In this document: piece after piece, positions 27,310-36,255 of the stretch
Layout: each line of letters opens with the position of its first letter
Numbering within the stretch: position 1 is the first letter of the stretch
Assembly (NCBI RefSeq): GCF_013032455.1
Contig: NZ_WQCF01000001.1
Coordinates: 62,001 to 126,000, forward strand
Length of the DNA: 64,000 nt
Reading direction: 5' to 3'
Source: Ruegeria atlantica
GTDB lineage: Bacteria > Pseudomonadota > Alphaproteobacteria > Rhodobacterales > Rhodobacteraceae
Notes under the pieces: generated by a model
What the model was told of the DNA's origin: nothing
Database searches by the model: none
Seen by the model: the letters and a program-made list of their open reading frames with translations, nothing else
Made by a program: the position numbers and the translations under genes

Positions 27310-29127
27310 TTACGCAGATTTCGCCATGCGCTTGCGCTCATGTGGGTCCAAAAAGCGTTTGCGAAGACGGATCGCGTTCGGGGTTACTTCGACAAGTTCG
27401 TCGTCATCGATATAGGCAATCGCTTCTTCCAATGAGAATTGAACGTGAGGCGTCAACCGGACCGCATCGTCCGACCCGCTTGCGCGGACGTTGGTCAGCT
27501 TCTTACCCTTAAGGGGGTTAACCTCCAGATCGTTGTCACGAGAATGCTCGCCGATCACCATGCCTTGATAAACGTCAGTCTGCGGGCCGACAAACATGCG
27601 CCCCCGCTCTTCTAGGTTCCATAGGGCATATGCAACGGCCTGACCGTTTTCCATCGAGATTAAGACGCCCGCACGTCGCCCTGGGATCTGGCCCTTGTGT
27701 GCGGCCCAACCGTGGAACACGCGGTTCAGAACACCGGTTCCGCGAGTATCGGTCAAGAATTCTCCGTGGTAGCCGATCAGCCCGCGGGACGGAACGTGTG
27801 CAATGATCCGGGTTTTTCCTGCTCCGGCCGGACGCATCTCGACCAGTTCACCTTTGCGCGCACCGGTGACTTTTTCGATTACCGCACCCGAGTATTCGTC
27901 ATCCACGTCGATGGTGACTTCTTCGACGGGCTCCAAACGCTGGCCGTCTTCCTCGCGGAACAGAACCTGCGGGCGCGAGATGCTGAGTTCAAACCCCTCA
28001 CGGCGCATGTTTTCGATCAAAACACCCATCTGCAATTCGCCACGGCCTGCAACTTCAAAGGCTTCGCCGCCGGGGGTGTCGGTGATGCGAATAGCGACGT
28101 TAGATTCGGCTTCTTTCATCAGGCGATCGCGAATGACACGAGACTGCACTTTCTTCCCGTCACGACCAGCCAGAGGGGAATCGTTAATGCCAAAAGTCAC
28201 GGTGATGGTGGGCGGGTCGATGGGCTGTGCTGGCAGAGCTTCGTCCACCTGCGGAGAAACCAGCGAATCTGCCACTGTCGCCTTGCTCATACCGGCGATA
28301 GTCACGATGTCCCCAGCCTCGGCCACGTCGATTGGCTGTTGTGCCAGCCCGCGGAACGCCAGAATTTTTGAGGCCCGGAAGTTTTCGATCAACTTGCCAT
28401 CACGGCTCAGGGCCTTGAGGCTGTCGCCAGCTTTCAACGTACCGCTTTCCACGCGACCGGTCAGGATGCGACCGATGAACGGGTCGCTGCCAAGTGTGGT
28501 GGCCAGCATGCGGAAGGGTTCGTTCTTTTTCTCGGCCTGTTTCGGCGCAGGGACGTGGTCGACGACCAGGTCAAACAAAGCGGTCAGGTCCTTGCGCGGC
28601 CCGTCCAGCTCCATATCGGCCCAGCCCGAGCGGCCCGAGGCATACATGGCTGGAAAGTCCAGCTGGTCATCATCCGCACCGAGATTGGCGAATAGGTCGA
28701 AACACTCGTCCAATGCACGATCCGGTTCTGCATCGGGTTTGTCGACCTTGTTCAGAACAACAATTGGGCGCAGGCCCAGCGCCAGTGCCTTGGATGTCAC
28801 GAACTTGGTTTGGGGCATTGGACCTTCGGCGGCATCCACCAGCAGAACAACACCGTCAACCATGCTGAGAATCCGCTCGACCTCACCGCCGAAATCGGCG
28901 TGACCGGGGGTATCGACGATGTTGATGCGCGTGCCATTCCATTCGACCGAGGTTGCTTTGGCCAGGATGGTGATCCCGCGCTCGCGCTCTAGGTCGTTAC
29001 TATCCATGGCACGCTCGGCCACGGCCTGATTTTCCCGGAACGCGCCGGATTGTTTGAGCAGCTCATCCACCAGGGTCGTTTTGCCGTGGTCAACGTGAGC
29101 GATGATTGCGATATTGCGCAGGTCCAT
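27310..29127 (-). CDS. typA: Ribosome-associated translational GTPase TypA/BipA
   Basis: A 605-residue translation-factor-type GTPase. G1 is [15 protein letters not shown], the switch II G3 is [12 protein letters not shown] and G4 is NKVDKPDA. The EF-G-like domains III and V and the TypA-specific C-terminal domain (ending [12 protein letters not shown]) follow. It acts on the ribosome in stress and cold adaptation and in large-subunit assembly. Length matches the family. It is followed by its own terminator; the SMR gene lies 76 bp upstream on the same strand. Confidence 0.97.
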   Translation of the reverse strand: MDLRNIAIIAHVDHGKTTLVDELLKQSGAFRENQAVAERAMDSNDLERERGITILAKATSVEWNGTRINIVDTPGHADFGGEVERILSMVDGVVLLVDAAEGPMPQTKFVTSKALALGLRPIVVLNKVDKPDAEPDRALDECFDLFANLGADDDQLDFPAMYASGRSGWADMELDGPRKDLTALFDLVVDHVPAPKQAEKKNEPFRMLATTLGSDPFIGRILTGRVESGTLKAGDSLKALSRDGKLIENFRASKILAFRGLAQQPIDVAEAGDIVTIAGMSKATVADSLVSPQVDEALPAQPIDPPTITVTFGINDSPLAGRDGKKVQSRVIRDRLMKEAESNVAIRITDTPGGEAFEVAGRGELQMGVLIENMRREGFELSISRPQVLFREEDGQRLEPVEEVTIDVDDEYSGAVIEKVTGARKGELVEMRPAGAGKTRIIAHVPSRGLIGYHGEFLTDTRGTGVLNRVFHGWAAHKGQIPGRRAGVLISMENGQAVAYALWNLEERGRMFVGPQTDVYQGMVIGEHSRDNDLEVNPLKGKKLTNVRASGSDDAVRLTPHVQFSLEEAIAYIDDDELVEVTPNAIRLRKRFLDPHERKRMAKSA

Positions 29128-29203
29128 GAGAGGTCAGCCTTTGAACGGGAAGTTGCCGCGCGCATAACGCGGTTTGACAAAATAGACCAGCCCTAACCGG
29201 CGG

Positions 29204-29539
29204 TCAGTGCCCGGCAGTCTTGGAAAATAGGTGAATGATCAGGATTCCAGTCAAGATCATTGCCAACCCGATGACGGCAGGCCAGTCCAACCTTTGCCCA
29301 AAAACGATATACCCGATGATTGCAATCAGTACGATGCCGAGCCCCGACCAGATTGCATACACAATGCCGACGGACATGTATTTCAGTGTCAGCCCGAGAA
29401 AGTAGAAGGAAATGCCATAGCCAATTACGACCAAAACGGACGGCCAAAAGCGACTGAACTGCTGGCTGGCTTGCAAAGAGGTTGTGCCGATGGTCTCGGC
29501 AACGACCGCCAGCAATAAGATCAAATAAGCTTTGGGCAT
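29204..29539 (-). CDS. Small multidrug resistance (SMR) family transporter
   Basis: A 111-residue protein with four hydrophobic helices. MPKAYLILLLAVVAETIGTTSLQ carries the family Glu (about residue 14) needed for proton-coupled export in EmrE. KYMSVGIVYAIWSGLGIVLI is the conserved helix 3 motif (AYAxWxGxG-like). It is closer to EmrE-type pumps than to SugE by these motifs. The frame extends upstream to 29596, but the ATG at 29539 gives the standard length. Probably exports cationic compounds. Confidence 0.9.
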   Translation of the reverse strand: MPKAYLILLLAVVAETIGTTSLQASQQFSRFWPSVLVVIGYGISFYFLGLTLKYMSVGIVYAIWSGLGIVLIAIIGYIVFGQRLDWPAVIGLAMILTGILIIHLFSKTAGH

Positions 29540-29882
29540 AGAACGTTCCCGATACTTGTTTTCTGCGGTTGAGCACGAAACCTGCAAGCCCGGCAAGAAA
29601 AATCGGGTTACGCCAGTTAAAGGGCGTCTTTGGATCGATGTTCTGACTTTTGGGGGAGTATGGATAACCTTACTGTTTTTTGGTTGAGGTTACTGTTAAA
29701 AACAATTGAATTTTAACGGATTTTGGAAAACGGTTTCAGAATCTACAAAATTATGCGGTTTGGGTTTCGGCAATGATTGAGGTGCCTGGGTGGTTTGCTG
29801 ACGGGGGGTCCGTCGACAAAACGTAGCCGAGTTTGTTGAACGGGTAGAGAGTTTTCAGGTTTGTGCGCCCGCCGAAACACGG
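29540..29882. other. Intergenic region, possible structured RNA
   Basis: No open frame with a ribosome site. It holds the palindrome GTTAAAA-N9-TTTTAAC (29695-29717), and near 29803-29825 a stem with arms GACGG/CCGTC inside TTTG/CAAA. A strong terminator at 29883 carries a T run on the plus strand too, so a short plus-strand RNA is possible. Confidence 0.4.
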
Positions 29883-29910
29883 GAAAAAGAGGCCTTTGTG
29901 CCTCTTTTTC
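29883..29910. terminator. Terminator after tandem-HD gene (active in both directions)
   Basis: GAAAAAGAGGC (29883-29893) and GCCTCTTTTTC (29900-29910) form a perfect 11-bp stem with A/T-rich base on both sides. It ends the minus-strand HD operon 6 bp past its stop. Confidence 0.9.
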
Positions 29911-29915
29911 TTTTA

Positions 29916-31073
29916 CTAGATGTTGGCTGCCGTCGCGAAATAATTATTCAATTGAGGCTGAAGCCAAGCCCACAAACCCGGAGCGCCCCGTTGAACCGGA
30001 GTACCGACACGTTGTTCAATCTGCGCATAAGTAACGTTGTAATCTTTCCAAGAGCCGCCGCCCGTTTCCAGATTTCCCACTGGCGCCTGAAAACGGTCAA
30101 TTGCTTTGGCAAATTGGGCGTCGGGACTTTCGGCGGCTTCAAACTCACGCCATAAATCGTCGAATTCAGCATTCTGGTCGTCAGGAAGAAGGCCGAATAA
30201 CCTTTTCGCAGCGGCCCTTTCTTCGGCTTCTTGTGCCACGTGATCGACCTGTCCGTGAATAGGGTGGTCGCCGGCGTCGATCTCAACAACATCGTGAAGC
30301 AATAGCATTTTCAGAACCCGGTCGATGGATACATCCACAGAAGCGTGCTCGGACAAAATCCACGCGTATAGCATGATGTGCCAGGAATGCTCGGCTGAGT
30401 TTTCGAAACGCTCGTCGTTTAAAAGTCGTGAGGCTCGGTAGACAGACTTTAATGCATCACTCTCGGTCAGAAAGGGCAGGCGGTCCGAGAATGGATTTGA
30501 AGCAAGAGGGTTACCTTCCAGCAGGCTGTGTGCCGTGTCAAAAGCCAGCGGAAATTCGGTTTTCAGATACGCCGCGCGACCTGTATTCAGATTTTCCCGA
30601 ACGATCTTGCGGTGTTCTTCCATCGAATTAGGGGCGCATAGAACCTGAAACATAGGCTGACAACGGTCGAGGTACTTGGCAAATTTCGCGTCGGGCGTTT
30701 CATCCGATTCAAATTCTTGCCAGAGAGCAAGGCATTCCGATGCCTGATCATCGGGCAAAAGCCCAAACAGTTCGGCTGCGGCTGCTTGCTCGGAACGTTC
30801 AACGGCCTGCCAGTCCGTTTGCAGATGGATCGGGTGATCGCCGACAATGATCTCGACCATATCATGAAGCAACAACATTCGGATAACCCGGTTGATGTTT
30901 ACCTGTTCACTGGCCAAAGGCTGCATCACCAGAGCCCACAAAGCCAATTGCCAGCTGTGTTCGGCAGCGTTTTCGGGGCGAGATTGGTTCAAAAGGAAAT
31001 TTGCGCGATTGACTGACTTTAGCCTGTCCGCGCATTTCAGGAACTCAATTTGCGCGGACAGTCTTTCAGTCAT
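29916..31073 (-). CDS. Protein with two tandem HD phosphohydrolase domains
   Basis: A 385-residue cytosolic protein made of two copies of a YfbR/HDDC2-like HD domain. Copy 1 has His39 (AEHSW), His70-Asp71 (LLLHDMVEI) and Asp136; copy 2 has His229, His260-Asp261 and Asp326. The offset is 190 residues at every metal-ligand position, so the copies are in exact register. Both keep a full ligand set, so both may be active. Family members are 5'-deoxynucleotidases or related nucleotide phosphatases. The start overlaps the stop of the upstream 81-aa gene by 4 bases (ATGA). Confidence 0.85.
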   Translation of the reverse strand: MTERLSAQIEFLKCADRLKSVNRANFLLNQSRPENAAEHSWQLALWALVMQPLASEQVNINRVIRMLLLHDMVEIIVGDHPIHLQTDWQAVERSEQAAAAELFGLLPDDQASECLALWQEFESDETPDAKFAKYLDRCQPMFQVLCAPNSMEEHRKIVRENLNTGRAAYLKTEFPLAFDTAHSLLEGNPLASNPFSDRLPFLTESDALKSVYRASRLLNDERFENSAEHSWHIMLYAWILSEHASVDVSIDRVLKMLLLHDVVEIDAGDHPIHGQVDHVAQEAEERAAAKRLFGLLPDDQNAEFDDLWREFEAAESPDAQFAKAIDRFQAPVGNLETGGGSWKDYNVTYAQIEQRVGTPVQRGAPGLWAWLQPQLNNYFATAANI

Positions 31074-31315
31074 TGTTTTTCAATCGCCTTAAGTTTTGAA
31101 CGGTGGTCAGCGAGTTTTTGAATCACAAACTTGCGCGCTTTCCGTTCGGCCAAACGTACCCGAATTTCTGTCAGGAACGCCTCCTCCAAGGTTTGAGAAG
31201 ACGCGCCCAGCACTTCACCCACCTCGACGAAGAAACGGTCATCGCCAGTTTCATCCATCACTTTCATCGTGTCCTCGGCCAGTTTAGCGGCGAGGGAGGT
31301 GATGGTGTCTGACAT
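31070..31315 (-). CDS. Small helical hypothetical protein (81 aa)
   Basis: A charged, probably all-helical cytosolic protein: an N-terminal segment with LAAKLAEDTMKVMDETGDDRFF, then a basic segment rich in Arg and Lys. No cysteine and no membrane segment. It is translationally linked on both sides: its start overlaps the hydrolase stop by one base and its stop overlaps the HD start by four. I do not recognise a family; context suggests a partner of one of these enzymes. Confidence 0.75.
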   Translation of the reverse strand: MSDTITSLAAKLAEDTMKVMDETGDDRFFVEVGEVLGASSQTLEEAFLTEIRVRLAERKARKFVIQKLADHRSKLKAIEKQ

Positions 31316-31968
31316 CAGCGCGTGTTCTCTGTCAGGCGGCGTTTCACATAGTCGCTGACATCCGTGATCAGCGTGTCCATGTGGCGTTCCTGGAAGAAGT
31401 GGTCGGCACCTTCAACCTCGTTATGAGTGATGGTGATTCCCTTTTGCTCGTGCAGCTTGTTCACCAACGTGACGGTATCCGCCGGAGGTGCTACACGGTC
31501 GGCAGATCCGTTGATGATCAGGCCCGATGACGGGCAGGGCGCCAGGAACGAGAAGTCGTACATGTTTGCGGGCGGAGAGACACTGATGAACCCGGTGATT
31601 TCCGGGCGGCGCATCAGAAGCTGCATGCCAATCCAGGCTCCGAACGAGAAGCCTGCAACCCAGCAGTGTTTTGAGTTGTTGTTCATAGATTGCAGGTAAT
31701 CCAGCGCCGATGCTGCATCGCTCAGCTCACCGACACCCTGGTCGTATTCGCCCTGACTGCGCCCGACGCCACGGAAATTGAACCGTAATACGGTGAAACC
31801 CATATTATAAAACGCATAGTGCAGGTTGTAGACCACCTTGTTGTTCATGGTCCCGCCAAATTGAGGATGCGGGTGAAGCACGATGGCGATCGGTGCGTCT
31901 TTTTCCTTTTGCGGGTGGTAGCGGCCTTCCAGGCGGCCTTCGGGTCCGGGAAAAATCACCTCGGGCAT
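31315..31968 (-). CDS. Alpha/beta hydrolase (dienelactone hydrolase-like)
   Basis: A 217-residue serine hydrolase-fold protein. VLHPHPQFGGTMNNKVV is the strand-3 loop typical of this group, FRGVGRSQGEYDQG follows, and the nucleophile elbow is GFSFGAW. NGSADRVAPP gives the acid and EGADHFF the His. Substrate unknown. First gene of a three-gene minus-strand operon with the 81-aa and HD proteins. It is divergent from iscR and shares the regulatory region at 32013-32049. Confidence 0.87.
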   Translation of the reverse strand: MPEVIFPGPEGRLEGRYHPQKEKDAPIAIVLHPHPQFGGTMNNKVVYNLHYAFYNMGFTVLRFNFRGVGRSQGEYDQGVGELSDAASALDYLQSMNNNSKHCWVAGFSFGAWIGMQLLMRRPEITGFISVSPPANMYDFSFLAPCPSSGLIINGSADRVAPPADTVTLVNKLHEQKGITITHNEVEGADHFFQERHMDTLITDVSDYVKRRLTENTR

Positions 31969-32012
31969 GTGTGCTTTGGTCCTGTCTTTTTCTTCCGGGT
32001 GCCGTGATATAC

Positions 32013-32049
32013 TTGACGATTATCGTCAGGCACCTTAGAACGGTTCTAA
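32013..32049 (+). promoter_or_regulatory. iscR-suf promoter with two perfect operator palindromes
   Basis: TTGACG (32013-32018) and TAGAAC (32036-32041), 17 bp apart, make a plausible sigma70 promoter. TGACGAT-T-ATCGTCA (32014-32028) covers the -35 and TTAGAAC-G-GTTCTAA (32035-32049) covers the -10. The second fits the Irr-box pattern TTAGAA-N3-TTCTAA; the first may be the IscR operator. Both assignments are inference. Confidence 0.7.
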
Positions 32050-32145
32050 TTGTAATGCTTTGCGCAAGGCGCTGCCAGTCGGAGATACGCACTGGCAGCG
32101 GCGGCGTCAATGTTTTCGCGCGGGTTCAGCCACAAGGGGATGATA

Positions 32146-32604
32146 ATGAAGCTCTCGACCAAAGGTCGTTATGCGATGGTTGCACTGGCAGATATCGCTC
32201 TTCAACCTCAGGACACCCTTGTGACATTGGGCGAAATATCCGAGCGCCAGGATATTTCTCTTCCTTATTTGGAACAGTTGTTCGTGAAATTGCGTAGGGC
32301 TGAACTTGTATCTTCGGTGCGCGGGCCGGGCGGGGGATATCGATTGGCTCGGCCAGCTTCAGATATTCGTGTGGTCGAGATTCTTTCGGCCGTAGATGAA
32401 ACTGTCGATGCGTTGAAAAAAGGGGCAGGTGCGTCTGGTGCGTCCTCGGGCAGTCGGGCGCAGTCGTTAACCAACCGTCTTTGGGAAGGGCTTAGCGCCC
32501 ATGTCTATGTGTTCCTGCATCAGACCCGGTTGTCAGATGTTATCAAAAACGATCTGGCACCGTGCCCTGCAGTACCAAGTTTGTTTGCTGTTGTGGATGA
32601 GTAG
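32146..32604 (+). CDS. iscR: Rrf2-family regulator IscR (single-cysteine form)
   Basis: A 152-residue winged-helix regulator: MKLSTKGRYAMVALADIAL and the wing VRGPGGGYRLARP are typical of IscR. The three-Cys ligand motif of E. coli IscR is absent; the corresponding stretch reads KKGAGASGASSGS. The only cysteine is Cys140 near the C-terminus. Rhodobacter IscR is known to lack the usual cysteines yet bind a cluster. AGGGG lies just before the chosen ATG; the frame extends upstream to 32110. It heads the suf operon, so autoregulation by cluster status is likely. Confidence 0.9.
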   Translation: MKLSTKGRYAMVALADIALQPQDTLVTLGEISERQDISLPYLEQLFVKLRRAELVSSVRGPGGGYRLARPASDIRVVEILSAVDETVDALKKGAGASGASSGSRAQSLTNRLWEGLSAHVYVFLHQTRLSDVIKNDLAPCPAVPSLFAVVDE

Positions 32605-32664
32605 GTCGATGCAACGTGTTTCTGACAGCGCTCAATGGCTTGGCGTTCACGAAAAGGTGAATCC

Positions 32665-33708
32665 ATGACTCGTGTTTATCTGGACCACAACGCGACAACT
32701 CCGTTGCGACCCGAAGCCCGAGAGGCGATGGCCGCGGCAATGGAGGTGTGCGGTAATCCCTCCTCGGTGCATGCAGAGGGGCGCGCAGCCAAAGCTTTGA
32801 TTGAGCGTGCTCGGGCACAAATCGCTGCTGCTTTTGGGGCGGACGGGGCCGATATCGTGTTCACGTCGGGCTCGACCGAAGGGGCCGCGTTGACGCTTGC
32901 AGGGCGTGATCTGCATGGGTCCGCTGTTGAGCATGATGCTGTAAGGTCTTGGATTGCCGAAGATTTAGCGACGGATCTTTCAGGTCGCGTTAAACTTCAT
33001 GATCCCGCAAAATCGACCTTACAGTTGGCAAACTCGGAAACCGGGATCATTCAATCCTTGCCCGAGGGCCTGGCTGTGACTGATGCGACTCAAGCATTTG
33101 GCAAACTGCCGGTGGCATTCAACTGGATGGGTGCGCAGATGGCGTTGATCTCTGCCCATAAGTTGGGTGGTCCCAAAGGTGTGGGCGCTATCGTGATGAA
33201 GCGCGGTACAGACTTGCCTGCTCAGATTAAAGGCGGTGGTCAGGAAATGGGTCGTAGGTCCGGCACGGAAAATGTCATTGGAATAGTGGGTTTCGGGGCC
33301 GCAGCTGAGGCTGCTGCAAGGGATCTGGCCAATGGTGTTTGGGAGCAGGTCGTAGAATTTAGAAATATTCTAGAAAAGGCTCTTGAGGCTGGTTCAAAAT
33401 CTACTATTTTTGTCGGGAAAGATCAGGGCCGCCTGCCCAACACATCGTGTTTTGCTACTCCGGGCTGGAAGGGTGAAACACAGGTGATGCAGATGGATCT
33501 GGCGGGATTTGCGGTCAGTGCGGGCTCGGCCTGTTCCAGCGGCAAGGTTCGTGCCAGCGCGGTTCTTACCGCAATGGGATTTGATGAGGTTACGGCAGCC
33601 AGCGCTATCCGAGTTTCGCTGGGACCTTTAACCACGGAAGAAGACGTGCTGCGTTTTGCTGAAACGTGGCTTGAAAAAGAGAAAAAGCATCGCGCGCGTG
33701 CCGCGTGA
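32665..33708 (+). CDS. Cysteine desulfurase, NifS/IscS-like (class I)
   Basis: A 347-residue PLP enzyme that takes sulfur from cysteine for cluster assembly. VYLDHNATTPLRPEA is the usual N-terminus. ALISAHKLGGPKGVG holds the PLP lysine. The catalytic Cys lies in SAGSACSSGKV, the class I type of loop. The chain is about 50 residues shorter than E. coli IscS. Start is the ATG at 32665, with AAAAGG before it. It sits between iscR and sufB, so this operon has two desulfurases (sufS is the other). Confidence 0.92.
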   Translation: MTRVYLDHNATTPLRPEAREAMAAAMEVCGNPSSVHAEGRAAKALIERARAQIAAAFGADGADIVFTSGSTEGAALTLAGRDLHGSAVEHDAVRSWIAEDLATDLSGRVKLHDPAKSTLQLANSETGIIQSLPEGLAVTDATQAFGKLPVAFNWMGAQMALISAHKLGGPKGVGAIVMKRGTDLPAQIKGGGQEMGRRSGTENVIGIVGFGAAAEAAARDLANGVWEQVVEFRNILEKALEAGSKSTIFVGKDQGRLPNTSCFATPGWKGETQVMQMDLAGFAVSAGSACSSGKVRASAVLTAMGFDEVTAASAIRVSLGPLTTEEDVLRFAETWLEKEKKHRARAA

Positions 33709-33726
33709 TCTGACGGAGTGAAGGAT

Positions 33727-35247
33727 ATGGCCGCTTTGGACCAGACCCAGGTAAAAGAAGGCGTCGATCAGGAAACCGTGGATGCGGTGCGCGAGGTTGG
33801 CACCTATAAATACGGCTGGGACACCGATATCGAAATGGAATATGCGCCCAAGGGTGTGAATCCGGATATCGTCCGTCTGATTTCTGAGAAAAACGAAGAG
33901 CCGGAGTGGATGACCGAATGGCGGTTGTCGGCCTTTGAACGCTGGACCAAGATGGATGAGCCGTCCTGGGCGATGGTCAACTACCCTGAGATCGACTTTC
34001 AGGACCAGTATTACTATGCCCGTCCGAAATCGATGGAGGAAAAGCCGAAATCGCTGGACGAGGTGGACCCCAAGCTTCTGGCCACATACGAAAAGCTGGG
34101 CATCCCGCTGAAAGAACAGATGATTCTGGCAGGCGTCGAAGGTGCCGAGGATATGCCCGCAGAAGGCCGCAAGGTCGCGGTGGATGCGGTTTTCGACTCG
34201 GTGTCGGTGGGTACGACGTTCAAGGACGAACTGGCGAAACACGGCGTGATCTTCTGCTCGATCTCCGAGGCGATCAAGGATCACCCTGAACTGGTGAAAA
34301 AGTACTTGGGCACAGTGGTTCCGGTGTCGGATAACTTCTACGCTACGCTGAACTCGGCAGTGTTCTCGGATGGGTCCTTTGTGTACATCCCGCCGGGCGT
34401 ACGCTGCCCGATGGAGCTGAGCACCTATTTTCGTATCAATGCGGAAAACACTGGTCAGTTCGAACGCACGCTGATCATCGCCGACAAGGGCTCGTACGTG
34501 TCCTATCTGGAAGGCTGCACCGCGCCCCAGCGGGATACGGCGCAACTCCATGCTGCTGTGGTCGAGATCATCGTCGAGGAAGACGCCGAGGTGAAATACT
34601 CGACCGTTCAAAACTGGTTCCCCGGGGATGAAGAGGGCAAGGGCGGTATCTACAACTTTGTGACCAAACGCGCCGATTGCCGGGGTGATCGGTCCAAAGT
34701 GATGTGGACGCAGGTGGAAACCGGCTCGGCCGTGACCTGGAAATACCCGTCCTGCATCCTACGCGGGGACGAAAGCCAGGGCGAATTCTATTCGATCGCC
34801 ATCACCAACAACTATCAGCAGGCCGACACTGGCACAAAGATGGTTCATCTCGGCAAGAACACCAAGTCGCGCATCGTGTCCAAGGGCATCAGCGCAGGAA
34901 AAGCACAGAACACTTATCGCGGTCTGGTTTCGATGCACCCGAAAGCCAAGAACAGCCGGAACTACACCCAGTGTGATAGCTTGCTGATCGGCGATAAATG
35001 CGGGGCGCACACGGTTCCGTATATCGAGGTCAAGAACAACTCCTCACGAGTGGAACACGAGGCCACGACGTCCAAAGTGGACGACGATCAACTGTTCTAT
35101 TGCCGTCAGCGCGGAATGGATGAGGAAGAAGCCGTGGCGCTGGTTGTTAATGGCTTCTGCAAGGACGTGCTGCAGGCGCTGCCGATGGAGTTTGCCATGG
35201 AGGCACAGCAACTGGTGGCAATTTCACTGGAAGGCTCTGTTGGCTGA
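33727..35247 (+). CDS. sufB: Fe-S cluster scaffold protein SufB
   Basis: A 506-residue SufB, part of the SufBC2D scaffold on which [4Fe-4S] clusters form. The beta-helix core is conserved ([40 protein letters not shown]). [27 protein letters not shown] contains the Cys involved in sulfur acceptance in E. coli SufB, and [18 protein letters not shown] follows. The ATG at 33727 with AAGGA is preferred over a GTG at 33718. The stop overlaps the start of the small membrane protein by one base. Confidence 0.97.
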   Translation: MAALDQTQVKEGVDQETVDAVREVGTYKYGWDTDIEMEYAPKGVNPDIVRLISEKNEEPEWMTEWRLSAFERWTKMDEPSWAMVNYPEIDFQDQYYYARPKSMEEKPKSLDEVDPKLLATYEKLGIPLKEQMILAGVEGAEDMPAEGRKVAVDAVFDSVSVGTTFKDELAKHGVIFCSISEAIKDHPELVKKYLGTVVPVSDNFYATLNSAVFSDGSFVYIPPGVRCPMELSTYFRINAENTGQFERTLIIADKGSYVSYLEGCTAPQRDTAQLHAAVVEIIVEEDAEVKYSTVQNWFPGDEEGKGGIYNFVTKRADCRGDRSKVMWTQVETGSAVTWKYPSCILRGDESQGEFYSIAITNNYQQADTGTKMVHLGKNTKSRIVSKGISAGKAQNTYRGLVSMHPKAKNSRNYTQCDSLLIGDKCGAHTVPYIEVKNNSSRVEHEATTSKVDDDQLFYCRQRGMDEEEAVALVVNGFCKDVLQALPMEFAMEAQQLVAISLEGSVG

Positions 35248-35450
35248 TGGCGCGGACACCCCGGAAAGGCATCCAAAAGGATGATGTGCTGACCTGGCTT
35301 GGATATGCACTGCCGGTTTTGGGCGGCCTGCTTGGGGTGGCCTACGTCAACATCTTCTACATGGACTTCATCAACCCGGTCTGGGCAGTCGGCATCGGGG
35401 CAATCCTTGGGTGGGTTGCCGCACGTCTGATCCGCAAAGTGCTGGGATAG
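35247..35450 (+). CDS. Small membrane protein between sufB and sufC (67 aa)
   Basis: A 67-residue protein with a basic N-terminus (ARTPRKGIQKDD) and two hydrophobic segments (WLGYALPVLGGLLGVAYVNIF and PVWAVGIGAILGWVAARLI). It overlaps sufB by one base, so it is translated with it. No family recognised. Its place within the scaffold genes suggests a role tied to Suf function at the membrane, by inference only. Confidence 0.75.
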   Translation: MARTPRKGIQKDDVLTWLGYALPVLGGLLGVAYVNIFYMDFINPVWAVGIGAILGWVAARLIRKVLG

Positions 35451-35499
35451 GAATTTATCGGGGCCGGGGCGCCCCTTGCGATACGCAAAAGGACAAAAC

Positions 35500-36255
35500 A
35501 TGCTGGAAATCAAGAACCTGCACGTACAACTTGAAGAAGAAGACAAGCAGATCCTGAAAGGTGTGGACCTGACGGTTGAGGCCGGTAAGGTGCACGCGAT
35601 CATGGGGCCGAACGGATCGGGTAAGTCTACGCTTAGCTATGTTCTGTCGGGCCGCGATGGTTACGAGGTGACCGAAGGCTCGGCCACTCTGGAAGGTGAA
35701 GACCTGCTGGAGATGGAGCCGGAAGAACGCGCCGCAGCAGGTGTCTTTCTCGCGTTCCAATACCCGGTCGAAATCCCAGGCGTGGGCAACATGACCTTCC
35801 TGCGGACCGCTGTGAACGCGCAACGCAAAGCGCGCGGGGAAGAGGAACTGTCGGCTGCTGACTTCCTGAAACTCGTTCGCGAAAAGGCGAAATCGCTGAA
35901 GATCGACGCGGATATGTTGAAGCGTCCGGTCAACGTCGGTTTCTCAGGTGGTGAGAAGAAGCGAAACGAAATCCTGCAGATGGCGATGCTGGAACCCAAA
36001 ATGTGCATTCTTGACGAGACAGATTCGGGCTTGGATGTGGATGCAATGAAGCTGGTTGCCGAAGGTGTTAATGCGCTGCGGGACGAGGGGCGGGGTTTCC
36101 TTGTGATCACCCACTACCAACGCCTGTTGGATCACATCAAACCTGATGTCGTCCACATCATGGCGAATGGTCGAATTGTAAAGACCGGCGGTCCTGAGCT
36201 GGCTCTGGAAGTTGAACATAACGGTTACGCCGACATTCTGGCCGAGGTGAACTGA
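35500..36255 (+). CDS. sufC: SufC ATPase of the SufBCD complex
   Basis: A 251-residue ABC-type ATPase without membrane domain. Walker A is GPNGSGKSTLSYVL, signature VGFSGGEKKRNEI, Walker B CILDETDSGLD, and the switch His is in VITHYQ. ATP hydrolysis reshapes SufB-SufD during cluster assembly. The ATG at 35500 follows AAAAGGA; the frame runs on upstream to 35476. It overlaps sufD by one base. Confidence 0.97.
   Translation: MLEIKNLHVQLEEEDKQILKGVDLTVEAGKVHAIMGPNGSGKSTLSYVLSGRDGYEVTEGSATLEGEDLLEMEPEERAAAGVFLAFQYPVEIPGVGNMTFLRTAVNAQRKARGEEELSAADFLKLVREKAKSLKIDADMLKRPVNVGFSGGEKKRNEILQMAMLEPKMCILDETDSGLDVDAMKLVAEGVNALRDEGRGFLVITHYQRLLDHIKPDVVHIMANGRIVKTGGPELALEVEHNGYADILAEVN

Noticed and set aside
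33628-34611. Long minus-strand frame (327 aa) opposite sufB
   Set aside because: Antisense shadow of a highly conserved gene; His/Phe/Arg-rich composition typical of such shadows.
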